A DNA stretch of 64,000 nt, from positions 1 to 64,000 of the forward strand of contig JAHBVE010000003.1 of the NCBI GenBank assembly GCA_019637675.1. Reading direction: 5' to 3'. This DNA is from Anaerolineales bacterium (lineage in GTDB: Bacteria > Chloroflexota > Anaerolineae > Anaerolineales > UBA11579). This document shows, in pieces, positions 16,251 to 24,074 of the stretch. The notes beneath the pieces were generated by a model. It made no database searches and had not been told where the DNA came from. It was given only the letters and a program-made list of their open reading frames with translations. The position numbers and the translations under genes are program-made. Positions within the stretch are counted from its first letter, which is position 1. Each line of letters starts with the position of its first letter.

Positions 16251-16647
16251 GATTGGCGGATGGGGGCCGCCAGGGGCAAAAACCAACTCCGCAAATACGT
16301 GCATCTGGCGCTCACCAACTGGTACTTGCCCAGCCGCGAGGGGAACCGAGCCTTTTATTGCACTGGCCATCGCGAAGCGCCACGGGCTGACCCGACGCCT
16401 GAGCATCATTGACACACGCATGACGCTCAACCGCATGCTCACCTTCTACATGGACCAGCTAGCCAGGCTGCAGCCTCAGCTGAGCCGGATGCTGATCCGG
16501 CGCTTTATCAATCAGGAGACCATGATCGAGATCGCGTACAAAATGAACCTCAGCCCAGAGACCGGCAACCGCTGGCAGACCAAGGCTATTAACTATCTCA
16601 CCGAGATGATCTGGGATGATGAGTTGCTTGAGCGCCGGCATTCGTGA
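16243..16647 (+). CDS. Sigma-70 region 4-like / late-regulator-like HTH protein
   Basis: 134 aa from the ATG that overlaps the upstream gene by 8 bp. The C-terminal half (about 70-125) reads LSRMLIRRFINQETMIEIAYKMNLSPETGNRWQTKAINYLTEMIW. This has the spacing of a region-4 helix-turn-helix as in ArpU or RinA-type late transcription regulators. It is the last gene of the early plus-strand run, a place where phages often keep late activators. Regulatory role is inference. Confidence 0.6.
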   Translation: MSKIGGWGPPGAKTNSANTCIWRSPTGTCPAARGTEPFIALAIAKRHGLTRRLSIIDTRMTLNRMLTFYMDQLARLQPQLSRMLIRRFINQETMIEIAYKMNLSPETGNRWQTKAINYLTEMIWDDELLERRHS

Positions 16648-16879
16648 CCCTGTCGGCAATTCTCCGCAGTTCCTCGATTTCCCGCTGCTGCTGGATCAGC
16701 ATTGCGAACAACATCTTCTCCAGCGGGATGACCAGCCCGACATCACCCATCATGGCGTAGCTCTCGGACGCGGCCGCATAGAGCCTGTCGAAGAGGACCT
16801 GGTCTTCCTGGCGCAGGGAAGCACGGAAGGCGTCCGCCTCGGCAACTGGGATGATCGGTTTGGCGAGATTCTTGGTCAT
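16598..16879 (-). CDS. Small helical protein, paralogue of the protein at 17557
   Basis: 93 aa on the minus strand, convergent with the upstream regulator gene and overlapping it by 50 bp. Residues about 25-80 align with the 17557 product: QVLFDRLYA..., IPLEKMLFAMLIQQQREIEELRR versus RLIRKLFSN..., LPFESALMAMMLEQQRSLEAIRA. Function unknown. Its promoter region holds an AGAAC-N4-GTTCT palindrome, so it may be part of the damage-controlled set. Confidence 0.6.
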   Translation of the reverse strand: MTKNLAKPIIPVAEADAFRASLRQEDQVLFDRLYAAASESYAMMGDVGLVIPLEKMLFAMLIQQQREIEELRRIADRVTNAGAQATHHPRSSR

Positions 16880-16896
16880 TTGCCTGTAATTCTACC

Positions 16897-16910
16897 AGAA
16901 CGCCCGTTCT
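16897..16910. promoter_or_regulatory. SOS-box-like operator 1 (AGAAC-N4-GTTCT)
   Basis: A perfect 5-bp inverted repeat with GCCC spacer lies upstream of the minus gene at 16879. It falls between TTGACA (rc at 16916-16921) and TAGAAT (rc near 16890). The core GAAC-N4-GTTC equals the Gram-positive LexA (Cheo) box. Confidence 0.65.
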
Positions 16911-16947
16911 ATCCTGTCAAGCACCTTGACACGCTGAGGTGAGTTCC

Positions 16948-16975
16948 TTGACTAGAACACCCGTTCTGATAGAGT
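16948..16975 (+). promoter_or_regulatory. Promoter of the polymerase cassette with SOS-box-like operator 2 in its spacer
   Basis: TTGACT (16948-16953) and TAGAGT (16970-16975) are 16 bp apart. The palindrome AGAAC-ACCC-GTTCT (16954-16967) fills the spacer, so a bound repressor would block RNA polymerase. The ATG of the RecA-fold gene follows 9 bp later. Confidence 0.7.
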
Positions 16976-16984
16976 CCCTGCCCT

Positions 16985-17557
16985 ATGGACAACCAAAACG
17001 CGAGGCTGGCAGGTGGTGAAGGGTTCCGGTACGACCTTCTGCGCCGCCAGCCTCGCTTCGGTTTGCTGGTGCGGACACAGTCCCCCGGGGAAGCCGAGTT
17101 GCTGCCCGCGGTAGCGGAGCTGGCCGTGCTTGGCCCTGTTCAAGTGCTGGATGCCGGCAACCACTTCGATGCCATCAAAGTAGCCTACGCCATCCGCCAC
17201 ATTACCCCCGACCTGAAAACAGCGTCCGAAAATCTGCAGATCGTTCGTGCCTTCACCTGCATCGAAGTAGTGAAGGGTTTGCAGCAGACGCCGGCTGGCG
17301 CGCCGCTGATCATCCTGGATCTGCTGGCCACCTTCTACGACGAAGCGGTGAGCGATAAGCGCAGTGCCTTGCTGGTTGAACAGTGCGTGACGCAGATCCG
17401 CCGCCTGGCGGCCGCCGCGCCGGTGGTGGCCAGCGTGCGCGATGACGGGCCAACCAGCGGCCCGCGCAGCAACCTGCTCCAGCTGGTGCGCCAGGCGGCC
17501 GACCTGGTGGATGAGGAAAGCTTACGACTGACGCAGGCGCAGACGAGGATGTTCTGA
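16985..17557 (+). CDS. RecA-fold protein lacking a visible Walker A (ImuA/SulA-like?)
   Basis: 190 aa. The body looks like a RecA/RadA core: AELAVLGPVQVLDAGNHFDA, then ASENLQIVRAFTCIEVVKGL, then the Walker B-like strand PLIILDLLATFYDE with D112, then VEQCVTQIRRLAAAAPVVASVRD. I see no GxxxxGK[ST] loop, so ATP hydrolysis is doubtful. It is the first gene of the operator-controlled cassette and is followed without a gap by a small helical protein and a B-family polymerase. ImuA in bacterial mutasomes is a comparable RecA-like partner; the comparison is by logic and not by alignment. Confidence 0.6.
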   Translation: MDNQNARLAGGEGFRYDLLRRQPRFGLLVRTQSPGEAELLPAVAELAVLGPVQVLDAGNHFDAIKVAYAIRHITPDLKTASENLQIVRAFTCIEVVKGLQQTPAGAPLIILDLLATFYDEAVSDKRSALLVEQCVTQIRRLAAAAPVVASVRDDGPTSGPRSNLLQLVRQAADLVDEESLRLTQAQTRMF

Positions 17558-17814
17558 TGGGCCGCACCACGCAGACCATCTCGATGTTTCTGGACCATGT
17601 CGAGCACGCCGTGTTCGGCCGCTTCACGCAAGCCTGCACACCCTCCGAGCAGCGCCTAATCCGCAAACTCTTCTCGAACTCGCGGCAGCACATCGCCGCC
17701 ATCAACATGACTGGCCACTTGCTGCCCTTCGAGAGCGCGCTGATGGCAATGATGCTCGAACAGCAACGCTCGCTCGAAGCTATCCGGGCTGCGCTGGAAA
17801 GCCTGGAGGCATGA
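17557..17814 (+). CDS. Small helical protein between RecA-fold and polymerase genes
   Basis: 85 aa. It is mostly helical, with SEQRLIRKLFSNSRQHIAAI and LPFESALMAMMLEQQRSLEAIRAAL. It is a paralogue of the divergent gene at 16598-16879. It is coupled at both ends (the ATG shares its A/TG region with the upstream stop, and ATGA with the polymerase). A scaffold or adaptor role in the cassette is a guess. Confidence 0.65.
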   Translation: MGRTTQTISMFLDHVEHAVFGRFTQACTPSEQRLIRKLFSNSRQHIAAINMTGHLLPFESALMAMMLEQQRSLEAIRAALESLEA

Positions 17815-20111
17815 GCATGCTACGGGGCTGGCTGCTGGACCTGTATGCAGATGATCTGCGCGGCCTGGTGGTGTGGGTATTGGGCGAGGATGGCCAGCGC
17901 CACCAGCTGCTGCATGACTTCCCGGTCAGCTTCTACGCCAGCGGCAATCCTGAAACACTGCGCGAGCTGTGGGTATATCTGCGCAATCACAAGATCCTTC
18001 ACCGGCGTGAGCGGGTTCGCAAAGCTGATTCCACCGGCCGCGAGTACGACCTACTGGCCGTCACTGTGCTCAACCCCGCTTTCGTGGGGCGGCTGTTCAG
18101 GGAGGTTGAGAAGCGCTTCCCTCAGCTGGATTACTTCAACTGCGATCTCTCGCTCACGCTGCGCTTTGCGGCCGCCTACGACGTGTTCCCCATGTCGCAC
18201 TGCGAGATGGAAGTGGAGCGCGGCCGCATCCGCAGCCTGCGGCCGCTGGATGATCGCTGGGCGCTATACCCGCACCGCCCCACCCTCAAAGTGCTGCGCA
18301 TCTTCCCTGACGCAGATCCGCGGCGTGAGCGACCGAGCGTGCTGCATGTACAGTCGGAGCAGCGCAGCTACGAGATCCCGCTGAAGTCGGCGCGGGAGTT
18401 GGTGAGCACGCTGGGCGGGCTGATCGACGCCGAAGATCCTGACCTGGTGATGAGCGACTACGGAGACACCTGGCTGTTCCCTTTGCTGCGGCGCATCCTC
18501 GACAAGCACCCACAGCTGCGCTTCAACCCCAACCGAGACAAGAGCCGGCCGCCGCGCCACCTCAAGGCCAACAGCTACTTCTCGTATGGCCATGTGGTCT
18601 ACCGCGGCGAGCAGACGCACTTCTTCGGCCGCTGGCACATTGACCGGCACAACGGCATGTCCTACGGCGAATACGGCGCCCCGGGAGCGATCGAGCAGGC
18701 CAACATGTGCGGCGTGCCGGTGCAGGAGATGGCGCGCAAGTCGCCCGGCGCCGGCATCACGGCCATGTTCACGCTGACCTCCTTGCGGCGCGGTGTGCTG
18801 GTGCCCAACGAGAAGCTGCACGTGGAGCGGCCCAAGACGCTGCGCCAGCTGTTCGTGGCCGACAAAGGCGGCCTGATCTACCAGCCTACGCTGGGCCTGC
18901 ACTACAACGTGCTGCAGATCGACTATTCGTCCATGTATCCCTCGATCATGCACCTGTGGAACGTCTCGCCCGAGACGGTGGGCGTGGCGGGTGAGATGGT
19001 GCGCAAGGTGCCTGAGATCGATATCGCCATCGACCAGAGCAAACCAGGCGTGGTGGCTGAGACGCTGGGGCCGTTGCTGCAGAAACGCCTGGCCATGAAG
19101 GCGATGCTCAAGGAGATGGATCCGGAGAGCATCGAATACAAGCTGCTGGATGCGCGCAACAGCTCGCTCAAGTGGCTGCTGGTGGTCTGCTTTGGCTACC
19201 AGGGATACAAGAACTTCAGGGAGGGCCGCATTGAGGCCCACGAAGCCATTACTGCTTTCAGCCGGGCGGCCCTTTTCCGCACCATGCGCATTGCTGAGAC
19301 GCTGGGCTACCAGGTGCTGCACATGTACGTGGATTCGCTGTGGTTGAAACGGGCTGACGAGCGCCCCATCTCGGCTGAAGAGGAGCGCGAGGTGTTGCGC
19401 CAGGTGGAGGAGCAGGTGGGGCTGCCGATATCGACAGAGGCACGCTACCGCTGGGTGGCGTTCCTGCCGGCCAGCACAGATCCAGAGGTGCCGGTACCCA
19501 ACCGCTACTTCGGGGAGCTTGAGGATGGCAGTTTCAAGGTGCGCGGCACCGCCAGCCGGCGCCACGACACCCCGCCGCTGCTGATGGAGATCGAAGCCGA
19601 GATCCTGGAGTGCATGGCCAGCGGCACCGGCCGCCAGGTGGGCGAAGTGGTGGCGCGCTTGCAGGAGCGGGTGCGGCAGCTGCGGGCGCTGGAGGTGCCG
19701 CTGGACCAGCTGGTCGTGCGGGTGAACATCAGCCGGCCGCCCGAGGAGTACCGGGTGCGCTCGAGCGCAGCCGTCGCTGGCCAGCAGCTGCAACAGGAAG
19801 GCAAGCCGGTGGCTGCCGGCCAGCTGGTGCGCTTCGTGTATGTGCGCGGCTTCCCGCGGGTGTATGCCTGGGATTCGGTCCGCCCGCTGGACATGCGCCG
19901 GCTGGACGTGCAGCGCTACATCGAGATGACCCTGCGCATGGCTGCCAGCTTGCTGCAGCCGCTGGGGGTCACAGAGGCGATGCTGTGGGATTGGGTGGTG
20001 CACAAGGCCTGGTACGGGCAAGGGCCAGAGCGGTTCCAGCCTGGCCAGCGGGAGGCCTTGCCGCTGCTGGCAGAACTGGCGCCGTCAGGCCATCTGGCCG
20101 CAACTGTATAA
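17811..20111 (+). CDS. B-family DNA polymerase with divergent motifs
   Basis: 766 aa. Motif A is DYSSMYPSIM (D371). The motif B region reads KWLLVVCFGYQGYKN (about 458-472) in place of the usual KxxxNSxYG. Motif C reads YVDSLW (Y506, D508), so the second Asp of the usual DTD is missing. The N-terminal exonuclease region has only weak relatives of the Exo motifs (FPDADP near 165, MSDYGDTWLFPLL near 219), so proofreading is doubtful. I recall a class of polymerase-B-like proteins with CFGY and VDSLW motifs, but cannot confirm it here. It lies in a cassette with SOS-type control, and could serve phage replication or damage bypass. Confidence 0.88.
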   Translation: MSMLRGWLLDLYADDLRGLVVWVLGEDGQRHQLLHDFPVSFYASGNPETLRELWVYLRNHKILHRRERVRKADSTGREYDLLAVTVLNPAFVGRLFREVEKRFPQLDYFNCDLSLTLRFAAAYDVFPMSHCEMEVERGRIRSLRPLDDRWALYPHRPTLKVLRIFPDADPRRERPSVLHVQSEQRSYEIPLKSARELVSTLGGLIDAEDPDLVMSDYGDTWLFPLLRRILDKHPQLRFNPNRDKSRPPRHLKANSYFSYGHVVYRGEQTHFFGRWHIDRHNGMSYGEYGAPGAIEQANMCGVPVQEMARKSPGAGITAMFTLTSLRRGVLVPNEKLHVERPKTLRQLFVADKGGLIYQPTLGLHYNVLQIDYSSMYPSIMHLWNVSPETVGVAGEMVRKVPEIDIAIDQSKPGVVAETLGPLLQKRLAMKAMLKEMDPESIEYKLLDARNSSLKWLLVVCFGYQGYKNFREGRIEAHEAITAFSRAALFRTMRIAETLGYQVLHMYVDSLWLKRADERPISAEEEREVLRQVEEQVGLPISTEARYRWVAFLPASTDPEVPVPNRYFGELEDGSFKVRGTASRRHDTPPLLMEIEAEILECMASGTGRQVGEVVARLQERVRQLRALEVPLDQLVVRVNISRPPEEYRVRSSAAVAGQQLQQEGKPVAAGQLVRFVYVRGFPRVYAWDSVRPLDMRRLDVQRYIEMTLRMAASLLQPLGVTEAMLWDWVVHKAWYGQGPERFQPGQREALPLLAELAPSGHLAATV

Positions 20112-20119
20112 TCTGGCCC

Positions 20120-20857
20120 ATGTGCTTTCGCTTTCAGCAGAACGGCCGCGGCGACTACATGTCCAAAGAGGAGCTGGAGGTCATCGCCGAGTACCTAGGC
20201 ATCACGCTTGGGATCGAAGAGTTGCCGGCCTCGTTCAAACCGGCCAGCAACATCGCCCTCACGGATCCGGCGCTGGTGGTCACCAATGAGGTACCACGCA
20301 AAGCCGAAATGCAGCGATTCTCGATCATCCCGTTCAACAACACTCGAGACCCGAAGAAGATCGCTCCGAACTTGATGGGCAATGCGACCAGGGAGAAGGT
20401 GGCCGTCTCGCCCGTCTGGAGAGGCAGCTTTGAGCGCCGCCGCTGCCTGATCCCAGTGAGCGGGTTCTATGACTGGGTCACAATGGAAGATGGCAAGACC
20501 AAAGTGCCTTACATGGCGTATCTGCCAGGCCAGGCGATGTTCTGCCTGGCTGGCATCTGGGACCGCTGGATCAACCCTGCCGGTGAAGAAGTGCGCAGCT
20601 TCGCCATCATCACCGGGCCGCCGAATGAGCTATGGGCTAAGGTGCACGATCGCATGCCGGTGATCCTGCCCCTGGCTGCATACGAGCCCTGGCTCACCTC
20701 GGCCGAGAAACCCGACCTGATGGCATTGCATGACCTGCTAAAGGTCTATCCAGCCGAGGGAATGGCCTATCGGGAGTTCAGCCGTGCCGTGAATTCGTCC
20801 AGGAACAAGGACGAAGACACTATGGTGCCGGTGGGCGAGGCAGTTCGCCTGCCCTGA
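20120..20857 (+). CDS. SRAP / YedK-HMCES family protein
   Basis: 245 aa. These proteins form a covalent link through Cys2 with abasic sites in single-stranded DNA. Here the protein starts MCFRF, so Cys2 is present when Met is removed. The conserved FERRRCLIPVSGFYDW segment has Asp where Glu is usual (GFYEW), and the HDRMPVILP motif with its His is present. It starts 8 bp after the polymerase gene, so both are likely co-transcribed from the operator-controlled promoter at 16948. Confidence 0.9.
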   Translation: MCFRFQQNGRGDYMSKEELEVIAEYLGITLGIEELPASFKPASNIALTDPALVVTNEVPRKAEMQRFSIIPFNNTRDPKKIAPNLMGNATREKVAVSPVWRGSFERRRCLIPVSGFYDWVTMEDGKTKVPYMAYLPGQAMFCLAGIWDRWINPAGEEVRSFAIITGPPNELWAKVHDRMPVILPLAAYEPWLTSAEKPDLMALHDLLKVYPAEGMAYREFSRAVNSSRNKDEDTMVPVGEAVRLP

Positions 20858-20884
20858 TCCCTACAGCAGGGCTATCCATTGAAA

Positions 20885-20910
20885 AAGAGCCACCTTCAAA
20901 GGTGGCTCTT
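20885..20910. terminator. Bidirectional rho-independent terminator
   Basis: A perfect 10-bp stem (AAGAGCCACC and its complement) with a 6-nt loop has A-run and T-run flanks. It lies between the convergent SRAP gene and the minus-strand lysin gene and fits both transcripts. Confidence 0.85.
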
Positions 20911-20917
20911 TCTTTGA

Positions 20918-21829
20918 CTATACCGCGTACGGCCGCCCCTGTTTGCGCAAGGCCTTCTGCATCTCTTGCCAGTCCTTGAGCACCTCCGGGCTGACATGCG
21001 GCTCGGTCTCCTCTTTGACCGGATCCGGCTCAGGATCCGGCTGCGTGGGCTCAGGCTCAGCCACCGCAGTAGCCGGCCAGGGGAAGGCGCTCACCGCTGC
21101 CCACAGACCGGCGTCGCGGCGAGCGTAGTACCACTCCCAGAAGTTGGCGCCGCTGATGCCGTTGTCTTTGCACGCCTGCAGGAACTCGGTGATCTGGCCG
21201 GCCGTCGGCGACCAGCTGCCATCCGGGTACGCTGCACCCGTGGGCACGATCGGGCGGTACACGCTCAGCGCCTGGTACTCACGCACAGAGCGCTGCAGCT
21301 GCTGGGCCGGGTTGGAGGATTGCACCCAGTAGACCTGGGGCATGTTGATGTCGCTGTACTCCAGGAAGACTTCAAAAGGCAACGGGCGGTGCAGCGTGGG
21401 ATAGCGGTAGCTGCTGAAGGCAATCGGCGTATTGGGCAGGCCGGCCCGTAGCGCCTGCATGTACTGGCGGGCGGGCACATCCATGCCCTTTTGCTTGAAC
21501 TCCACCTCGGCGTTGACCACGAAACCGTCCAGGTTGAACTGCTTGACGCGCTGGATGGCCATTGCCGCTTCGGCCTCCGGGTTGGTGCCGTAGATATACT
21601 GCCAACCCCAGGGCGAAATGCCGCGGGCGCGCAGGGCGTCCACCACGCCGGGCACATTATCCTTGCCGGTCTGGGGATCCTTGTTGTACGCAAAATGCCG
21701 GTCGGCCACCTTGATGAGCACATGCGTCAGGCCGGCGTCTTGCGCGACCTGTGCGATCTTCTCCGGATCGCCCTTCTCCACCCGGCTGATGATCCACAGA
21801 TACATTCCTTTACCGCTCAGAATAGACAT
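20918..21829 (-). CDS. Putative TIM-barrel glycoside hydrolase (phage lysin-like)
   Basis: 303 aa. The first 240 residues look like a (beta/alpha)8 barrel: SGKGMYLWIISRVEKGDPEKIAQVAQDAGLTHVLIKVAD, RARGISPWGWQYIYG, FNLDGFVVNAEVEFKQK, SSYRYPTLH, NMPQVYW. Acidic residues in DGFVVNAEVE are candidate catalytic groups. The C-terminus is a Pro/Asp/Glu-rich linker and a short helix. It is the last gene of the tail module. An endolysin or tail-tip hydrolase is likely; the exact family (GH25-like or other) is not certain. Confidence 0.65.
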   Translation of the reverse strand: MSILSGKGMYLWIISRVEKGDPEKIAQVAQDAGLTHVLIKVADRHFAYNKDPQTGKDNVPGVVDALRARGISPWGWQYIYGTNPEAEAAMAIQRVKQFNLDGFVVNAEVEFKQKGMDVPARQYMQALRAGLPNTPIAFSSYRYPTLHRPLPFEVFLEYSDINMPQVYWVQSSNPAQQLQRSVREYQALSVYRPIVPTGAAYPDGSWSPTAGQITEFLQACKDNGISGANFWEWYYARRDAGLWAAVSAFPWPATAVAEPEPTQPDPEPDPVKEETEPHVSPEVLKDWQEMQKALRKQGRPYAV

Positions 21830-21859
21830 GATCTCTACCTTTCTCCTTGCTTAGTTCAT

Positions 21860-22900
21860 TTACTCGATGCCATAAATCTCAACAATGATCTGGCCGTCAG
21901 CGCCATTGCCGCCACCGACGTTGGTGGTTGTATTGCTGGTCGCACCACCAGAACCGCCTGCGCCAGGCGCACTGCCTGGGCTACCCGCATTTGCTGCGTT
22001 ATTTGCATTCGTGGTCTCTCCACCACCACCGTAGAATGACGCGCCGGCAGCACCAGATCGAACTTGACCGACGCCAGAGACCGCCAAGATGAGGCCTTGC
22101 TGGCCGGGCTGACCAGCGCCCACAACATCACCAACACCAGGAGCGCCACCAGCCGGTGGAATCGGCCCCATGCGGGGAACAGTAGCCGAAGCAGGTTGGG
22201 CTGGGCCACCAAGACCACCAGGGGCAGTCGCGTGGCTGCCAAAGGAAGTCTGGCCACCAGGCTGACCGTTGTTGTTGCCAGCCGCGCCACCTGCGCCACC
22301 TGCGCCGATCGTGAGCGTTTCATGGTCGGCCAAATCAGCAGCGTCGAGCCAGATCTTGGACCAGGCACCACTACTTCCAGGTGCGCCAACAGCAGCCTGG
22401 CTACTTGCAGAGGTGACACCGCCGCCGCCACCACCCCCACCCACCAACTCTGCTACGATCCGCGTCATACCTGGATATGCCCCTTTGGCGAAGTCATACG
22501 GGCTGTCGCTGGGACCGAGAACAAGACGATCCAGCAATTTCTCAATGCCCGGCAGGTCCGCCCCAACGATCTCGGATCCCGAGCGAGTGAGTACCTGCCC
22601 GTCTTGAACCTCGGCGACCTCGAGCGTGGTTGGGTCGCTCTCGCCACCCACCTGCACCAGGCGCACGCCGTCCTGGTTGACGATGGTGTCCAACATGTCA
22701 ACACCATCTTCGATGTTGTTCATGCGGTCTGCATTTACTGAGGTGCCAGCCTGCGCCACTTCAGTAACGAGGCGCACCTGAACATTCTCCTCAATGATGA
22801 TTGGATCTTCCGGAGTGCTTTCATTGGCCTCAATGTTGTAACGAGGATCCCCCAGGAGGATTTCGTCACCCCATGCGCCTTTTTCGTATTGTTTCGCCAT
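21860..22900 (-). CDS. Tail fibre / receptor-binding protein, glycine-rich C-terminus
   Basis: 346 aa. The N-terminal 120 residues are ordinary beta/helix sequence. From about residue 150 it becomes rich in Gly, Ala, Ser and Asn, with eight glycines in a row and many GAGGAGG and PGSSG stretches. Such C-terminal regions make the polyglycine sandwich or beta-helix of tail-fibre adhesins. Position between tail-tip genes and lysin agrees. Confidence 0.7.
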   Translation of the reverse strand: MAKQYEKGAWGDEILLGDPRYNIEANESTPEDPIIIEENVQVRLVTEVAQAGTSVNADRMNNIEDGVDMLDTIVNQDGVRLVQVGGESDPTTLEVAEVQDGQVLTRSGSEIVGADLPGIEKLLDRLVLGPSDSPYDFAKGAYPGMTRIVAELVGGGGGGGGVTSASSQAAVGAPGSSGAWSKIWLDAADLADHETLTIGAGGAGGAAGNNNGQPGGQTSFGSHATAPGGLGGPAQPASATVPRMGPIPPAGGAPGVGDVVGAGQPGQQGLILAVSGVGQVRSGAAGASFYGGGGETTNANNAANAGSPGSAPGAGGSGGATSNTTTNVGGGNGADGQIIVEIYGIE

Positions 22901-22912
22901 AGTTGATTTCCT

Positions 22913-23551
22913 TTAGAGGCCTGTCAAGAATGCTTGGGATGGCACTTTGCCCTCGGTGTATTCCAACACCAGCTGAGGCCTATATGCCGCAGTGGCATGA
23001 GCGGGCGAAGCAAGCACGACCCCGTAGCTGCGACCCTTGTTGAACGGAAGGTCCACAATATCTGTGGACTGACGCAGGATGTAATAAACACTCACATTGG
23101 GTCCGTATCCAACTAAACTCAAATTGGGGGATAGGCGCTGGGTATTCAAAACCATTTGACTTACGTTCGCCCAAACAACCTCCGAAGGGGTGGCGGCAGC
23201 GAGCGAAAATGCACCTTGCCGGCGGGCCGCATTGATAGGATCGTATGGGCTCCAATCTCCCCTGCAAATAGAAACAGCCCAATCGCCATCGCCTGGGTAA
23301 ATGTTGTTTATGGCGATGGGTGTCAGCCTTATTCGGGCCCGGGTTATTACGCTGCCGGATGGCAATGAGATAACGAATTTTAGAAAGTAGCGAAAGAAAA
23401 TATAGTCGCCAGTATTCGAGGACGACCCAGCCGTCTTGGTCTGCCCAGAGGAGTTGTGCGCCGTGGCATTGGCGTGAGCTGTCGATCGGTTTGGGTGCGC
23501 CCCTAAAACCTCGGTAGCCCCAGTGTGCGCAACAATAGAGACGGTCGCCAT
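22913..23551 (-). CDS. Tail-associated beta-sandwich protein (DNRLRE-like)
   Basis: 212 aa. The order of strands FFRYFLKFVISLPSGSVITRARIRLTPI, then WAVSICRGDWSPYD, then YGVVLASPAHATAAYRPQLVLEY resembles the DNRLRE/PL-type beta-sandwich in many surface and phage fibre proteins. It ends with the typical RPQLVLEYTEG. Likely part of the fibre or baseplate; no enzyme motif is seen. Confidence 0.6.
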   Translation of the reverse strand: MATVSIVAHTGATEVLGAHPNRSTAHANATAHNSSGQTKTAGSSSNTGDYIFFRYFLKFVISLPSGSVITRARIRLTPIAINNIYPGDGDWAVSICRGDWSPYDPINAARRQGAFSLAAATPSEVVWANVSQMVLNTQRLSPNLSLVGYGPNVSVYYILRQSTDIVDLPFNKGRSYGVVLASPAHATAAYRPQLVLEYTEGKVPSQAFLTGL

Positions 23552-23552
23552 C

Positions 23553-24074
23553 TTATGCCCTGTCGAAGATCAGAGCGAGAGTAGCCAGCTTTATGGTTGC
23601 TACGCTTTCGATCTCGATCGCCAGGTAGCTCCCGGCAGGGATGAAAGTAGACCAAGTAGTCAGTGCAGTATCACGGTTTTTCTGCTGCGACGCCAAAGTT
23701 GGCTTTTCAGACCCTGCGATGCTGTTGGCGTTCGTGGGCGGGAAGTTAGCGTAATCAGCACGCCACACGTCGATCACCAAATTCCCGGATGCATCGGCTA
23801 CAAGTTCCCACGAGGAAACGACGCACGCCACAGGGATATAAACCCATCCGCGGATGGCAGGAGTAGTTGTGATCGGATTGTCACCATCTCCGATCAGAAA
23901 CGGCAAGGCGAACCGCCCCCTCGCATCAGCCGCAGTGATCACCTTCACTTTGTCGGTCTCAACGGTTTCGCTGGGGTCGTACACCAAGTGGTAGGCACCA
24001 CCAGCCAACTCCGTCAGCACTGTGTTGGGATTATTGATCAGGTCAGAGAACTTACGAATATCGGGCAGGCTCAT
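23553..24074 (-). CDS. Tail-tip/fibre hypothetical protein
   Basis: 173 aa. It starts with a helix (LPDIRKFSDLINNPNTVL) and then is beta-rich: AIRGWVYIPVACVVSSWELVADASGNLVIDVWRADYANFPP and GSYLAIEIESVATIKLATLALIF. The second part has the pattern of fibre domains that display small beta barrels. No specific family recognised. It overlaps the next tail gene by 4 bp. Confidence 0.6.
   Translation of the reverse strand: MSLPDIRKFSDLINNPNTVLTELAGGAYHLVYDPSETVETDKVKVITAADARGRFALPFLIGDGDNPITTTPAIRGWVYIPVACVVSSWELVADASGNLVIDVWRADYANFPPTNANSIAGSEKPTLASQQKNRDTALTTWSTFIPAGSYLAIEIESVATIKLATLALIFDRA

Noticed and set aside
18264..20021. 585-aa minus-strand ORF opposite the polymerase
   Set aside because: Antisense to a conserved polymerase, very rich in His, Ala, Gln and Arg, no motif and no start signal.
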